DNA of 64,000 nucleotides from Aselliscus stoliczkanus. Taxonomy: Eukaryota > Chordata > Mammalia > Chiroptera > Hipposideridae. The notes below the pieces were generated by a model. That model had not been told where the DNA came from. It saw only the letters and a program-made list of their open reading frames with translations, and ran no database searches. The position numbers and the translations under genes are program-made. The stretch spans positions 63,991,213-64,055,212 of the forward strand of contig CM066740.1 in NCBI GenBank assembly GCA_033961575.1. Reading direction: 5' to 3'. Below are positions 36,701-48,109 of this stretch, in pieces; the stretch's first letter is position 1, and every line of letters begins with the position of its first letter.

Positions 36701-37497
36701 GTCTTGGCTAAAGTCCACCAAGCTCTCTCTTCAGTTTGTCTGCTGTACAAAAATTCCTGTGCGTCTTGTGGGAACAGTAGGCCACCTGATGCCTAGCGTG
36801 ATCCTGGCACTGCAGGTTTGCTGTACTTGAATGTGGTTATGACGTGTGATTAGTAGTTTTTACAAAGTCACTGCCATTTTGCTTTCGCCTGTCCCAAGGC
36901 AGGCTGCACCCCCAAAGGCTCAATGACTGTCTTTGGGCACCCTTTCCGTTGACAGCTGTGGAGAATGAAAGAGCTCCTCACTACCAAAAGCCAGCTGCCA
37001 GGAGTCTGTTAATTAGTGCCTCAGTAGCTGAACCTGCCCTGCCTCCCATGCCTTGCAGGAAATGTGGGGGCGGGGTAGGTAGTCTCACTCTGCAACCTCT
37101 TCTGGGGTGGAAATTCTCCACCCACTATGGGTAGGAATACCTCTATGGTCTGCTCCTACTGCTCCATTCAGGGGTCAGTTTAAGACTCTGGCTTTGTTGG
37201 GGGCCAAAGTTTGTGGGGGTGGGTGGGTTCTTATTTCTGTAGTTGTTTGTTGTTGTTGTTGTTGCTTTGCTTACTGTTCAAGAGAGGAAGAAAGGAAAAA
37301 AAAGACATAGTCCCAACACTGTTTTGAGCTAAGGCCTTTGCCTCATACGCTCCAGCAGAATTCCTGCTGCTCTCCCAAAGGGGCTGCTGGGGTTTAGGGC
37401 ACCCTGCCGCGTGGCTCAGATCCCCTCTCCACATCTCGGGGACCTGCGTCTCCACCCAGTGCACACTGTGTCTCCGCGTGCAAGTATTCTTTTTTCC

Positions 37498-37910
37498 CCT
37501 GCTTGCCCGGTTTCAGGCTTCTGCCTCAGAGCCTGCGCTCCACGGGACCTGGTGGGCACAGAGACCAATCCCTGAACCTGGAGGGTGCAGGGATTGATCT
37601 TGCTCTGTCGCTGCTGGAATCTGCACCCTGCTTCCTGGGGACCCGGGGAGCCGCGGGTGCAGCTTGTACCTCTGCATGCTTGTCTCCCCTCTCTCCTCCC
37701 CCACTCACCCAGCCTGAGGCTTCTTCCTCAGACTGTGGACTGTCACGCTCTTGCTGTACTCTAGGCGGGCCATGGGGTGCAGGGAGTGAGCAGTGGGAAC
37801 ACTCACCAATCTTCTCTCTGAAGTTTGGTGCCTCAGCAGCTGCGGGTGCGGGCTGCACATCACACCACTTGCCGCCTTTTTCCCCTACTCGCCCGGCCTG
37901 CCCACCTTCC
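37498..37910 (-). repeat. L1 5'UTR monomer-like repeats, ~185-200 bp
   Basis: Two adjacent related units begin with CCCCTGCTTGCCCGG (37497) and CCCCCACTCACCCAG (37698). Both continue into a GAGGCTTCT.CCTCAG-type block and a GCAG-rich stretch. A third partial unit begins CCCCTACTCGCCCGG at about 37881. Confidence 0.6.
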
Positions 37911-38052
37911 AGCAATCGTTGTGTGAAACTCTTAGTTGCTCTGTGTGATGCGTAGACATCCCTTTGGAGCATTACAAAAGTTCAAATTGTGGATATTTCC
38001 AGGGGAGAATTCAGGGAGCCCTCCTCACAGCGGCCATCTTGCCCCGCCTTGG

Positions 38053-38442
38053 CTATACCCAGCCAGAAAGTTTTATAGGCACATAAGAAGAGACAGAACA
38101 AAGGAAAGGGGAAGTTAGGTAATTTCTGGGTGCAACCTAGGGTTCGGTTCATTCTGAGACAATGTTATCTTGGACCTGGTCATAGGAGTGATTCATGGGT
38201 CATCTGGTGGAAAATTTCAAGGTAGTTACAGACCGGTTATCCGTGTATAGAGGTCTAAGGGCTGAAACAGTTTCTTTTAAGTCTGTGTTCTGGCGATTAA
38301 TCAGATTAATGAGGTATGCATGTAACCTTGGGGAAACAGAGCAATTGAATTGAATCAGGATGGAGGGGAAGGGAAAAATAATAATAAAAAAGAAAAATAA
38401 ACTAGATTGTTAAATCTTACAATGTATGCCATCACCCTTACA
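38053..38442 (-). mobile_element. Solo LTR, promoter part
   Basis: Continuation of the LTR at 30225. On the minus strand a TATA box (CTATAAAA, 38071-38078) precedes the R/U5 part now lying at 30225-30383. The outer border reads ...CACCCTTACA on the plus strand, followed by the interrupted L1 3'UTR. Class I origin is suggested only by the possible 4-bp flank. Confidence 0.72.
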
Positions 38443-38446
38443 GAAG

Positions 38447-38572
38447 AGCTGACTCTAGGTGGTGACCACACAATGCAACACATAGATGATGTATTATAGA
38501 ATTGTACATGTGAAATCTATATAATTTTACTAGCCAATGCCACCCCAATAAATTTAATATAAATTAAAATAA
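38447..38572 (+). mobile_element. 5'-inverted L1, 3'UTR end
   Basis: AGCTGACTCTAGGTGGTGAC through CCACCCCAATAAATTTAATA and an A-rich tail completes the L1 begun at 29169. The target-site duplication follows at 38573-38589. Confidence 0.88.
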
Positions 38573-38589
38573 AAAACACACACCTTACA

Positions 38590-39214
38590 CAAAAAAAGTA
38601 ACTTAAAATTTTTAAAGAATCTACAACCACAAAATAAGAAATGTATAATCTAATTGCCATCCTTCTGAAAACAACCTAAAATACTGGATAAAAAATATTT
38701 TGAAGAGTTGTCTTGGGTGTTTTAGTGAGCTGGCAAGGAAGAAAAGAAATATCAGGCCAAAAATTGAGGGAAGGCAGAAAGCTAGAAAGTTACACAGGGC
38801 ACAGAAAGTAGCTTTTGTATATAATAAAAAAATAACTTAATAGCTGCCAAAGGGTGCCTGTGATGGGAAGGCTTACTGAGTCCTGAGCAGACAGTAGGAG
38901 GAGCAGGTGGTTAGGTGCACAGCAAGGATAAAGTCAAATGTGAACTAGTTTGTATTCATTTATTTCTCAGTTGTCTGGAAACATACTCCCACCCTAACCT
39001 GAGAAGGGATATATTGTCTAAGTTTCTATATGCTCACTTGATATGACGTTCTTAGATATTGCTCCATGTTTTTCTGCTTCTTGTATATTGCAGATGCTAA
39101 CCTCTACATGTTTGCTTGTTTTCTTCCTAATTGTATATAGAAAAATTTTTCATTTTTTAAACTTTTTACTTGGTATCCTAGTATAATCTTTGAAATTTTT
39201 TCATGTTTTTAAAT
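38590..39214. other. Unique sequence, no feature seen
   Basis: AT-rich; no recognised repeat or exon. Confidence 0.5.
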
Positions 39215-39700
39215 TTTATGTTACAAAATTTTAACCTACAGAAAAGTTATAAAAATACTATAATAAACAACCTTATGCCTTTCACCTAAATTCATGGACA
39301 TATTGGCACATTTAAACATGTGCTCTCTCTCAATTGGTTATTTTTGCCGAACTATGTGAAAGTTACAGACATCATGACCTTTCACTCCTAAATGTCAATA
39401 GTATCTTCTAAGAACAAAGACTTCTCATCTCTCCATAATACAATTATCAAATGCTAATAATTTAATATTGACACAGTGATGTTATCTAATATTTAGTTCA
39501 AATGCTAATTTTACAAAAATGTCTTTTATAACATTTTTTAAATCCTGTATCAAATCTAGAATCACACCATGCATTTAACTGCCATGTTTGATAAAGATTT
39601 TTCTGGTTCCCAGTGAGAGCTTTTGGTCCAGAGGAGTCTGTTTTGTTGGTTTATTTATATCTAAGATTCCTATTATATGAATATTGGGTCATCTAGATAG
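39215..39700. mobile_element. Possible ancient L1M relic
   Basis: ACCTACAGAAAAGTTATAAA, ATTCATGGACATATTGGCAC, GTTACAGACATCATGACCTT, CAAAGACTTCTCATCTCTCC and ATCACACCATGCATTTAACT follow the order of a widespread old mammalian repeat that I recall as L1M-derived. Family and orientation are uncertain. Confidence 0.45.
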
Positions 39701-39727
39701 ATCTACTCCCTGTGACTCTAATCTCTA

Positions 39728-39776
<49 letters not shown>

Positions 39777-39817
39777 TCCCTCCCTCTCTCTTTCTTTCTT
39801 TCTTCCTTTTTTTTTCT
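39728..39817. repeat. (CT)n microsatellite with CCCT/CTTT extension
   Basis: About 22 CT units, then TCCC and TTTC variants to a T-run at 39808-39816. Confidence 0.96.
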
Positions 39818-40059
39818 TTAGGTGCCCACTGAAGATGTGGTGGAAGGCAAGAGTGCTCTTTTTCAGAACTGCAATGTACCTCACAAACTCCTGCAAACCA
39901 ACCAGCCCAAGTGCTTGGAAATTGCCACTTCCCAAGGTTATATCCCCTTTCAGGGCCCTGATGTTAGTTTCCCAGGATTGCACGATTCCATAGACACAGC
40001 TGATTTCATCCTGTCCATGTTTAAAATGTATGTATTACGTAGATATCATAAATCCTACA

Positions 40060-40330
40060 TTCAAGTTTTATAACATTGGAATACTCACTTATAATGTTAA
40101 ATGAAAATAGCAGGATCAAAGAATGTGTATAAAATATAATCCCACTTTGGTTTTATATATTTATGTGTAAGAGGGGGGAAAAAAGCTTGGAAGGAAATAT
40201 ATTAAAATGTTAACAGGGTTATTTTAAATGCTTTCTTTCCATTTTTCCCTATATTCAAAATTATCTACAAAACCAGGCATTAGTTTTATAATCAAATAGA
40301 AATAAGTATTATTTTAAATTAAATCTCATT
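40060..40330 (+). mobile_element. L1M 3' end relic
   Basis: Blocks TATAATCCCACTTTGGTTTT, AAGCTTGGAAGGAAATATAT, TTAAAATGTTAACAGGGTTA and a T-rich CTATATTCAAAATTATCTAC end follow the layout of old L1M 3'UTRs. Confidence 0.6.
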
Positions 40331-40867
40331 ATCTAAAATTGAATTCATCATTCTTCCCAAATGCTCTTCACTTACTGACATTTCTATCAGCACAAATGGA
40401 ATCATTTTTCTGGTTTCTCAGACGTACAACCCTGGATAGTAATTTTTTCCCACTCTACTATGTTTCACCTACAGAGGCACACCTCAAGTACAACTGCAAA
40501 AGACATATATAATATACATTGTTTCTGCAGAAGCTGGGAGTAGGATGGAGATGCCATAGCTGGAAACGATATTGTAGTCTATTATATGTGCTCTGGTTGG
40601 CCAACCTGTACCTCACTCTTCTACCCTGAAGCAATGGTATAGCTGAACTTGAACCACATGCATGGAAAATGGGGAGAGCTGGCACCTCAAAGGTTATTAG
40701 TGGTGGTCTTAGCAGAAGGGGAAATATATGATGGAAAGTTAAAAAAAAAAAAAAAGCAAAAAGCCCATTGTGAGGTTTATTGCTTGGGGATGCACATGCC
40801 AAAAGTGATCACAAGCGTAATCATTGTTTGGTCCTGCACATTTGACGTGAGGCCTGGTTTATAGTTG
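40331..40867. other. Unique sequence
   Basis: Contains a 15-nt A-run at 40741-40755; no repeat or gene assigned. Confidence 0.45.
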
Positions 40868-40955
40868 ATTTAGACTGTGCTTCCTTTAGGCAAGGGTTGT
40901 GCCACTTGTATTTGTATTCCTAGAACATAAATAGTGCCTGGCTATGACACTGAAT
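40868..40955 (+). mobile_element. L2 3' end relic
   Basis: AGACTGTGCTTCCTTTAGGC, GTATTCCTAGAACATAAATA and GTGCCTGGCTATGACACTGA match the order of the mammalian L2 3' end. Confidence 0.6.
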
Positions 40956-41132
40956 TACTTTCATTTGTTAGTGAATCATGTCCCCATTCATAGGTTATTT
41001 ACTGTCTTTTTCAGCATTTATTTAAACATTGTATCTTTCCAAACCTGTCTACTTGATTCCTCATCTTACAGAATTATCATGCTCAGAATTCAAATGCTAA
41101 TGTTCCTTTATTTTTCATACTTATAATCCAAA

Positions 41133-41276
41133 TACCAGGGGGGAGGGTGCCAAAAAAAATGTATACACATGATTTGTATTCATCTTTTCTTATTGGTATA
41201 TATTGAGTATTACAATTTTAATACAGTTTTCTTTTTCTTTCTTAAAATGTGTATATATTTCTTGGCACCCTCTGTA
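41133..41276. mobile_element. Mariner-type MITE, ~144-bp form
   Basis: The left terminus GAGGGTGCCAAAAAAAATGT and the right terminus (inverse of ACAGAGGGTGCCAAGAAATA) are bounded by TA on both sides. It shares both ends with the 240-bp copy at 2845 but lacks its transposase-tail segment. Confidence 0.85.
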
Positions 41277-41483
41277 TATTTACTATACTAAAAAAAGGTT
41301 ATAAATATGTTTAAGCCTTGTCCATTCACAAAGCAATCCCTTCTGTATCAGCGAGTTTGCAATAAGCAGGAAGTACTAGAAAACCCAGTGAGAATACGTT
41401 TCCCTTGAGAACTTAATAAGCTTTCTGTCTATTTTCTGCTGCTCAATTCCACAAAAATTTTGCCTGAAAACACGTTTCTGAAA

Positions 41484-41610
41484 TTTTAATGTGCTTATAA
41501 ATCACTTGGGAATCTTGTTAAAATGCTTATTCTTCTTAAGTAGAAGTGGGTGGGGCTTGAGCTTCTATGATTCTGATAAACTCCCAAATGGTGCCAGTGG
41601 TGCAGTGGTG
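41484..41610 (+). mobile_element. MER5A-like hAT-Charlie relic
   Basis: AATGTGCTTATAAATCACTT, GGGAATCTTGTTAAAATGCT, GGGTGGGGCTTGAGCTTCTA and AACTCCCAAATGGTGCCAGT follow the MER5A order closely. Confidence 0.8.
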
Positions 41611-41951
41611 GCAGAGTGCACAATTTCTCTTACATTTAGAGAATTCTCGCCATTTAGACTTGGCGTTCTGCTCAGCCCCAGGTATGTTTTAAAGGCCTCC
41701 CTTGATATGAGAGCTTAAGAAATAGACTTGAGTGGAAGGGACCACCTAAAATCCTACAATTTGTCCCTGCCTGACTCCTGTATCTTTTGGCAAGCACTTA
41801 ATGAGAGGCTCCAATTTTATTAATTTGGTGTCTGAATTATCTTTCTCTTCCCTGCTTCTTCAAGGTTCCCAAATGTCTAGATAAGATGAGAACCTCACTT
41901 CCCTTGTTCTACCTCTTTCATTCAGTCATTTCTACATTTTGGAATCAGTTG
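41611..41951. other. Unique sequence
   Basis: No feature recognised. Confidence 0.45.
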
Positions 41952-42459
41952 CAGTAGTCCTCCATTTTCTGTGGGATACATTCCAAGACCCTCAATGGAT
42001 GCCTGAATCTGCGAATAGTACCAAACCGATATATAGTATGTTTTTTCCTGTACGTACATACCTGTGATAAAAATCTAACTTGTAAATTAGGTGCAGTAAG
42101 AGACTGACAATAATTAATAATAAAATATAATAACTATAACAGTAACACAGGGGTTACTTGAATAAAAGTAACTGTGATACAGTGACAGTCAATCTGATAA
42201 GGGAGACAGCTGTTAAGTGACTAATGGGCAAGCAGCACATACATCATGGATATGCTGACTGAAGAGGTGATTCATGTCCTGGGTGGAACAGAGAGGGACA
42301 GCAGGATGGCACGAGATTTTATCATGCTACTCAGAATGGAGTACATTTAAAATTTATGAATTGCTTATTTCTGGAATTTTCCACTAATATTTTGGGACCG
42401 TGGTTGACCATAGGTAACTGAAACCAGAGAAAGCAAAACTGCAGATAAGGGGACTACTG
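41952..42459. mobile_element. Tigger-family (pogo-like) DNA transposon relic
   Basis: Terminal inverted repeats CAGTAGTCCTCCATTTTCTG at the left and the inverse of CAGTAGTCCCCTTATCTGC at the right frame about 508 bp, with TA at the right border. Inner blocks (CCTGAATCTGCGAATAGTAC, GGTGCAGTAAGAGACTGACA) match nonautonomous Tigger derivatives. No transposase frame remains. Confidence 0.85.
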
Positions 42460-43205
42460 TATCTTGCAAACAAGAAGTCCAGAAGCAAAGCAGTTCTAAG
42501 GATGGCTAACTCAGTGGCTCAACATTATTGTGGAGCCAGGTTCTTTCCATCTTTCCATTGTGCCAGCCTTAGTTGTCAGCTTGTACTCTGAAGCTAATGT
42601 CCTTTCCCCAAGATGTTTGTTTTAGGTTCAGATATCACATGCACACAATATCCAGAAACAGAAAAGGTCTGTTTCTTTTACAGATAACTTTTTAAGAAAA
42701 AGATTAATTTCCAAGAAGCCTTAAGAATAATTCTGTTAAGTTTTAGTTAAAATTTCAATGCTTATCCTGGCAAGAAGAGCACAATTCCATGACTGGCTTA
42801 GAATATTTTAGTGTTTCAATATTTTATTTATAATTTTAATTTCTAATAATAGGCATCCCTGCCTGTTTGGATGCACATGGACCCCATTATCCAGAGCAAG
42901 AAAAATGGAAGGAAATGGATGGATACTGTACTGTAGACCCACTCAAGGCGAAAACATTCTTGTATGTGCAACTAGTTGTCCATTGCATGTGGAAGGAGAG
43001 ATGACTCAGAAACCACACAGATCTTGTTCATGGAGCCTAACAAGTTACTTTCCTTGTGAGGGACTTGGAAATAAGAAAATAAATAATTGGAAAATTGAAA
43101 AATTAGATCTGGGGGATGTGTATGTGCAATAGCAATTCTAGAAAGGTACAGAGTATGACAATATTTGAATTTCATGTAATACTCAGCAGGAGTAATCCAT
43201 TGCAG
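42460..43205. other. Unique or unassignable sequence
   Basis: No confident repeat match; the 75-codon frames here have no domain. Confidence 0.4.
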
Positions 43206-44330
43206 AAAGGGCTCTCAATAATTAATTGGGGAGCATGACCTACCAGTGGACAGCAGTAATCTTGCTTTAGACTCTTCAGTGCTTGCTCATTGTATCATGT
43301 ACAAATGATTTGAGCCTCATGGATAGAGGCCATGCCTGGGTTTTCTGCTAAGGCTGGTTTGGCTACTGTCACTGCCAAATATCCAGCTTACTCTGGGTAG
43401 GAATTTACCTTCAATGCCTGCCATGTTTCCTCAAGCAGCATCATTCATGAATTTGAAGACTGAGTTATCAACTCTCTGTTTTTCCCATGAGTATCTTGTC
43501 TGACTAGGACCAAATTTCATGACAATGGGCTCACAATGGCAGAATTCACTAGTTTTTACCACATGCCTCATCCAGAAGCAGCTGACTTGATAGGACAGTG
43601 AAAGGGCCTGCTGAAGCCTCAGTTATAGCACATAAGGAAAAAACTCCTGTGAGAGGGTGACATTCCTATGGGAGAAGATGTGTACCTTAAGTCAGCAGCC
43701 ACTGCAAGTTAGGCTCCAGGAGTGAGATGTATAACCCTGAGAATTAAGACACAGAAATGGGAGTGGACCCTCTTACAGTTACTCTTAATTATACTAGAAG
43801 AAGAATTATACTAGAAGAATTTCTGTTTCCTGTCCCCTACCCCCCAAGAGTGTGGTTCAATGAATTTGAAGGTCATAGTACTTAAGAGAGGTATGTTTCA
43901 CGAGAAAACATTGACATGTTTCCCATAGTTGAAAACTGAAACTCTTCCCTGGATATTTTGGGGTTTCTCATGCTGCTGTACTATCAGGTAGAGAAGAATA
44001 CAGAGAATCACCTATACTGTGCCAGGTGATTTGTCACAATTATCAGGAGGGAATTGGGTTATGGTTACAGACTAGAAGAAAAGGGACAATCACTGTCATA
44101 CCAACTGATACTCCCTTCCTTAATGGTCCTTGGAAAATTATGCTCAACCAAGGAAGATAAGACCACCAAAGACTCCAAATCTGTGGGAATGAAGGTAGAG
44201 GCTACTCCACCAGATCCAAACCCTGTGTAGTTAAATGGAACACAGAATACGAGCAGAGGAGTTGTGATTATCAGCAGAGGGCATGTGATCTGCTTCAGGG
44301 GTGAAGAGGATAGCAGCTACAGTTTATGTT
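43206..44330 (+). mobile_element. ERVL/MaLR-type internal relic (3' pol)
   Basis: A decayed retroviral internal segment in plus orientation. At 44025-44080 a reading frame gives a GV-x-x-x-NYQEGIGLWL-like block resembling the dUTPase-type motif at the 3' end of ERVL pol. Upstream blocks (AGGGCCTGCTGAAGCCTCAG, GGGTTTCTCATGCTGC) and the downstream AGAGGCTACTCCACCAGATC stretch follow the same order. Many stops; no functional gene. Confidence 0.5.
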
Positions 44331-44879
44331 GCTAGTTGATATTTGTCCCTCCATTTTTGCACTCATACATTATCTGAAGAGCAGCAGTTGTGGCTAACAT
44401 TTTAGATTTTCAATGAACAATGAAATGGTCCATTAGCAATCACAAGATGTCCTTGGATTTCTGTAGGGGATCTGACAGATTTATCTGCCTTAGAGAATGT
44501 CATCTGTTCCCATGGATTTAATTTTCACCTGCATATGTGCAGGGCTATCTCTGGTTCTAACTCTTCCATGAGCTCCAAATACTGATATCCTATTGCCTAT
44601 TGTTATCTTCAACATCAGTTATTGTGTTTTTTCCCCAGCCTCTGGAGTTGTTGGCATTCTCACTGAACCAGTCAGCTAAGCCTGGTAAACATCCAGAATA
44701 TTTCTTCCTCTTCTTGTAATGTCCAAGGCGACTGTCCTGTTGATTCTACATTCAAAATATTTTTTCATTCTGTTCCATTCTAAAAATCACCAAGTACACA
44801 GCCTAGTTCAGACTCTTATTTTATTTTGCTTGGTTTATAAAAAAGTAAGCCTCCCAGAAATTGGGGCCTGATCCCCCAC
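44331..44879. other. Unassigned sequence between ERVL relic and L1
   Basis: May include more of the ERV relic; nothing distinctive is seen. Confidence 0.4.
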
Positions 44880-47800
44880 ATGGTGAACATTCTGATAGGT
44901 GTGAGGACATATCTCATTGTGGTTTTAATTTGCATCTCTCTAATGATTAGTAACATTGATCATCTTTTTATATGACTATTGGCCATTTGTATATCCTCTT
45001 TAGAGAAATATCTACTCAGGCTCTCTGTCAATTTTTTTAATTGGATTTTTGTGTGTCTGTCTGTGTTGCATTCAAAATAAATTTTGAATATTAACTCCTT
45101 ATCAGATTTATCATTGGCAAATACCTTCACCGATTCAGTATGATGTCTTTTCATTTTATTGATGCTTTCCTTTGCTGTGAAAAACACTGTTTAGTTTGAT
45201 GTAGTCCCATTTGTTTATTTTGGATTTTTTTTTTCCTTTCCTGAGGAGATCGATCAGAAAAAAAATATTACAAGGAGTCGTGTCTGAGAGTTTACTTCCT
45301 ATGTTTTCTTCTAGGAGTTTATGGTCCTTGGTCTTACATTCAAGTCTTTATCCATCTTGAGTTTATTCTTATAGATGGAATAAGAAGGTGGTCCAGTTTC
45401 ATTGTTTTGCATGTATCTGTCCAGTTTTACCAGCATCATTTATTGAATAGACTGTCTTTACCACACTGTATATTCTTGCCACCTTTGTCGTAGATTAAAA
45501 GACCACATAGGGTTTATTTCTGGGGACTCTATTCTGTTCACTGATCTATGTGTGTTTTTATGCTAATACCATACTGTTTTAATTACTATGGCCTTGAGTA
45601 TAGTTTAATATCAGATAGCATAATACCTTCAGCTTTTTTCTTTTACAGCATTGCCATGACCATTTGGGGTCATTTATGGTTCCATATAAATGGCATTGGT
45701 AATTAGGTAGGTATTGGATTGATCTATAGATTTCTTTGGGTAGTACTGATATTTTAACTATATTAATTCTTCCTATCCATGAGCATGGTATATGCTTCCA
45801 TTTATTAATCTTCTTTAATTTCTCTCTTCAATATCTTATAATTTTCTGAATCTTATACTTTCTTGGTTAAATTTATTCCTAGGTATTTTGTTTTTGATGC
45901 AATTGTAAATGGGAATGTTTTCTTAATTTCGAAACTTTCTGATAGTTCGTTAGTGTTGTATAAAAATACAACTGATTTCTGAATATTAATTTTGTATCTT
46001 GCTACTTTACTAAACTTACTTTTCAATTCTAATAATTTTTTTGATGGAATCTTTCTTTGGGTTCTCTCTCTATAAAACCATGTCATCTGCACATGACAGT
46101 TTAACTACTACTACTTTTTTTCCTTTCTTTGTCTTACTGCTGTGACTAGGACTTCCAGTACTATGTTGAATAAAAGTGGTGAAAGTGGACATCCTTTTCC
46201 TGTTCCTGATTTTAAGGAGAATGCTTTTAGCTTTTCCCCATTGAGCTGTGGTTTTTTCATATATGGCCTTTATTATGTTGAGATATGTTCCCTCCATTCT
46301 TATTTTGCTGAGAGTCTTTATCATTAATGGATGCTGGATTTTTTAAAACCCTTTTTTCTGCATCTATTGATATAACCATATGATTTTTTTCATTCATTTT
46401 GTTTATGTGGTGTATCATGTTAATTGATTTGCAGATATTAAATCAACCTTGCGTACCAGAAATAAACCTCACTTGATTGTGGTGTATGATATTTTTAATG
46501 TATTTCTGAATTTGGTTTGCTAATATTTTGTTGAGCGTTTTTATGGTTTTGGAATCAGGGTAATGTGGCCTTGTAAAATGAGCTTGGAAGCCTTCCCTTC
46601 TCTTGAATTTTGTGGAATAGTTTGAGAAGAAAGGTGTTAATTCTTTTTTGAATATTTGGTAATATTCACCTGAGTGATTCAATTTCATCAGTAATAATTG
46701 GTCAGTACAGATTTTTTGTTTCTTGTTGATTCAGCTTTAGAAGATTATATTCTTCTAGAAATTTATCCATTTCTTCCAGATTGTTTAATTTGTTGGCATT
46801 ATAGTTGCTTGTATTATTTTGTTATTTTATTATTACTATTTTTTTGTATTTCTGTGGTGTCTGTTGTCACTTCTCTTTCATTTCAGGTATTACCTATATG
46901 GGTCCTCTCTCCTTTTCTTTTTGATGAGTCTGGTTAAAACTTTGTTAATTTTATCTTTTCAAGAAAACAGCCCTTGGTTTCATTGAACTTTGCATTTTTT
47001 TTTTACCCTATATTTTGTTTATTGCCATTTTGATCTTTATTACTTCCTTCCTCATACTCACTTTGGACATTGCTTGCTGTTTTCTTTCTTGTTTCCTTAG
47101 GTGTAAAATTACATTGGTTATTTGATATTTTTCTTGTTTCTCTAGGTAGGCCTGCATTGCTAAGAATTCCCCTCTTAGGAATCCTTTTGCTGTGTACCAT
47201 AGATTTTTGGGTTGTTGTGTTTTCATTTTTTGTTTGTTTGTTTCAAAGTACTTTTGATGTCTTCCTTTATCTCATTGTTAACCCATTCACTATTGGTAGC
47301 ATGTTATTTAGCTTGTATGTGTTTGTGTGTTTTTCAGGTTTTCTCTTGTACTTGTTTTCTAGTTTCATAATATTGTGGTCAGAGAAGGCTCTTTATACAA
47401 TTTCAATCTTCTTAAATTTATTGAGATTTGCTTTTTGACCTAACATGTGGTCTACCTTGGAAAATATTCTATGTGCACTTGAAAAGAATATACATTCTGC
47501 TGCTTTGTGGTGAAATCTTCTAAATATATGAATTAACTCCCTCTGGTCTAGTGCGTTATTTAAGGCCACTATTTCTTTGTTGATTTTCTGTCTGGAAGAT
47601 CTGTCCACTAATGTCAGTGGGATGTTGAAGACTGCTATTATGATTGTGTTATTATCCATCTCTGCCTTTATGTTGGTCAAAATTTGTTTTATATATTTGG
47701 TGTTCCTATTTTGGATGACTAGATGTTTACTAGGGTTATGTCCTCTTGCTGAGTTGATTTTTTTATCATTATGTAATGTCCTTCTTCGTTTCTTATTATA

Positions 47801-48056
47801 GTTTTCATTTTAAAGTCTATTTTGTCTGATATAAGCGTTGGTACACCAGCTTTTTTTCTCATTTCCATTGTGTGAAATATTTTTTTCCATCTCTTACTTT
47901 CAGCTTATGTGTGTCTTTTGATCTGACGTGGGTCTCTTATAGACAGCATATGTATGGGTCTTATTTACTTATTCATTCAGCTGCTTTTGTCTTTTGATTA
48001 CAGCATATAATCCATTTACATTTGTAGTGATTATTATAGGTACATAGTTATTGCCA
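44880..48056 (-). pseudogene. L1 ORF2, 3'-truncated and broken
   Basis: Fragments include the endonuclease block at 47393-47680 (CIFFSSAHRIFSKVDHMLG), RT blocks at 46443-46688 and 46070-46324 (LSCADDMVL, the catalytic-aspartate motif region), thumb at 45853-46092 and a distal piece at 44960-45187 (FSKEDIQMANSHIKR). Numerous stops; the C-terminal cysteine-rich part is absent. Confidence 0.9.
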
Positions 48057-48109
48057 TTTTATTATTCATATTTTTATCTTCTTTTGTTTGTTTGTTTTTC
48101 CCCTTATTT

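Larger units (their letters stand above)
30384..38052 (-). mobile_element. Full-length but inactive LINE-1 (reverse)
   Basis: This is a 7.7-kb L1. A 5'UTR starts AAGGCGGGGCAAGATGGCCG at about 38052, with 5'UTR monomer-like repeats and an A/T-rich middle section. ORF1 (about 35617-34745), ORF2 (34692-30902) and a 3'UTR ending in an ATT-rich tail at about 30395 follow. It is inserted in an LTR; the target duplication is weak (a shared CAGCCAG near 30372 and 38061). Both ORFs carry frameshifts and stops. Confidence 0.93.

Noticed and set aside
37503..37972. Frames of 148-150 codons in a GC-rich block, resembling a CpG-island exon
   Set aside because: The block is the 5'UTR of the reverse L1, ending at its GGCAAGATGGCCG start.
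30372..38070. Clean long target-site duplication for the full-length nested L1
   Set aside because: Only CAGCCAG with weak extension is shared by both flanks, so I did not claim a resolved duplication.
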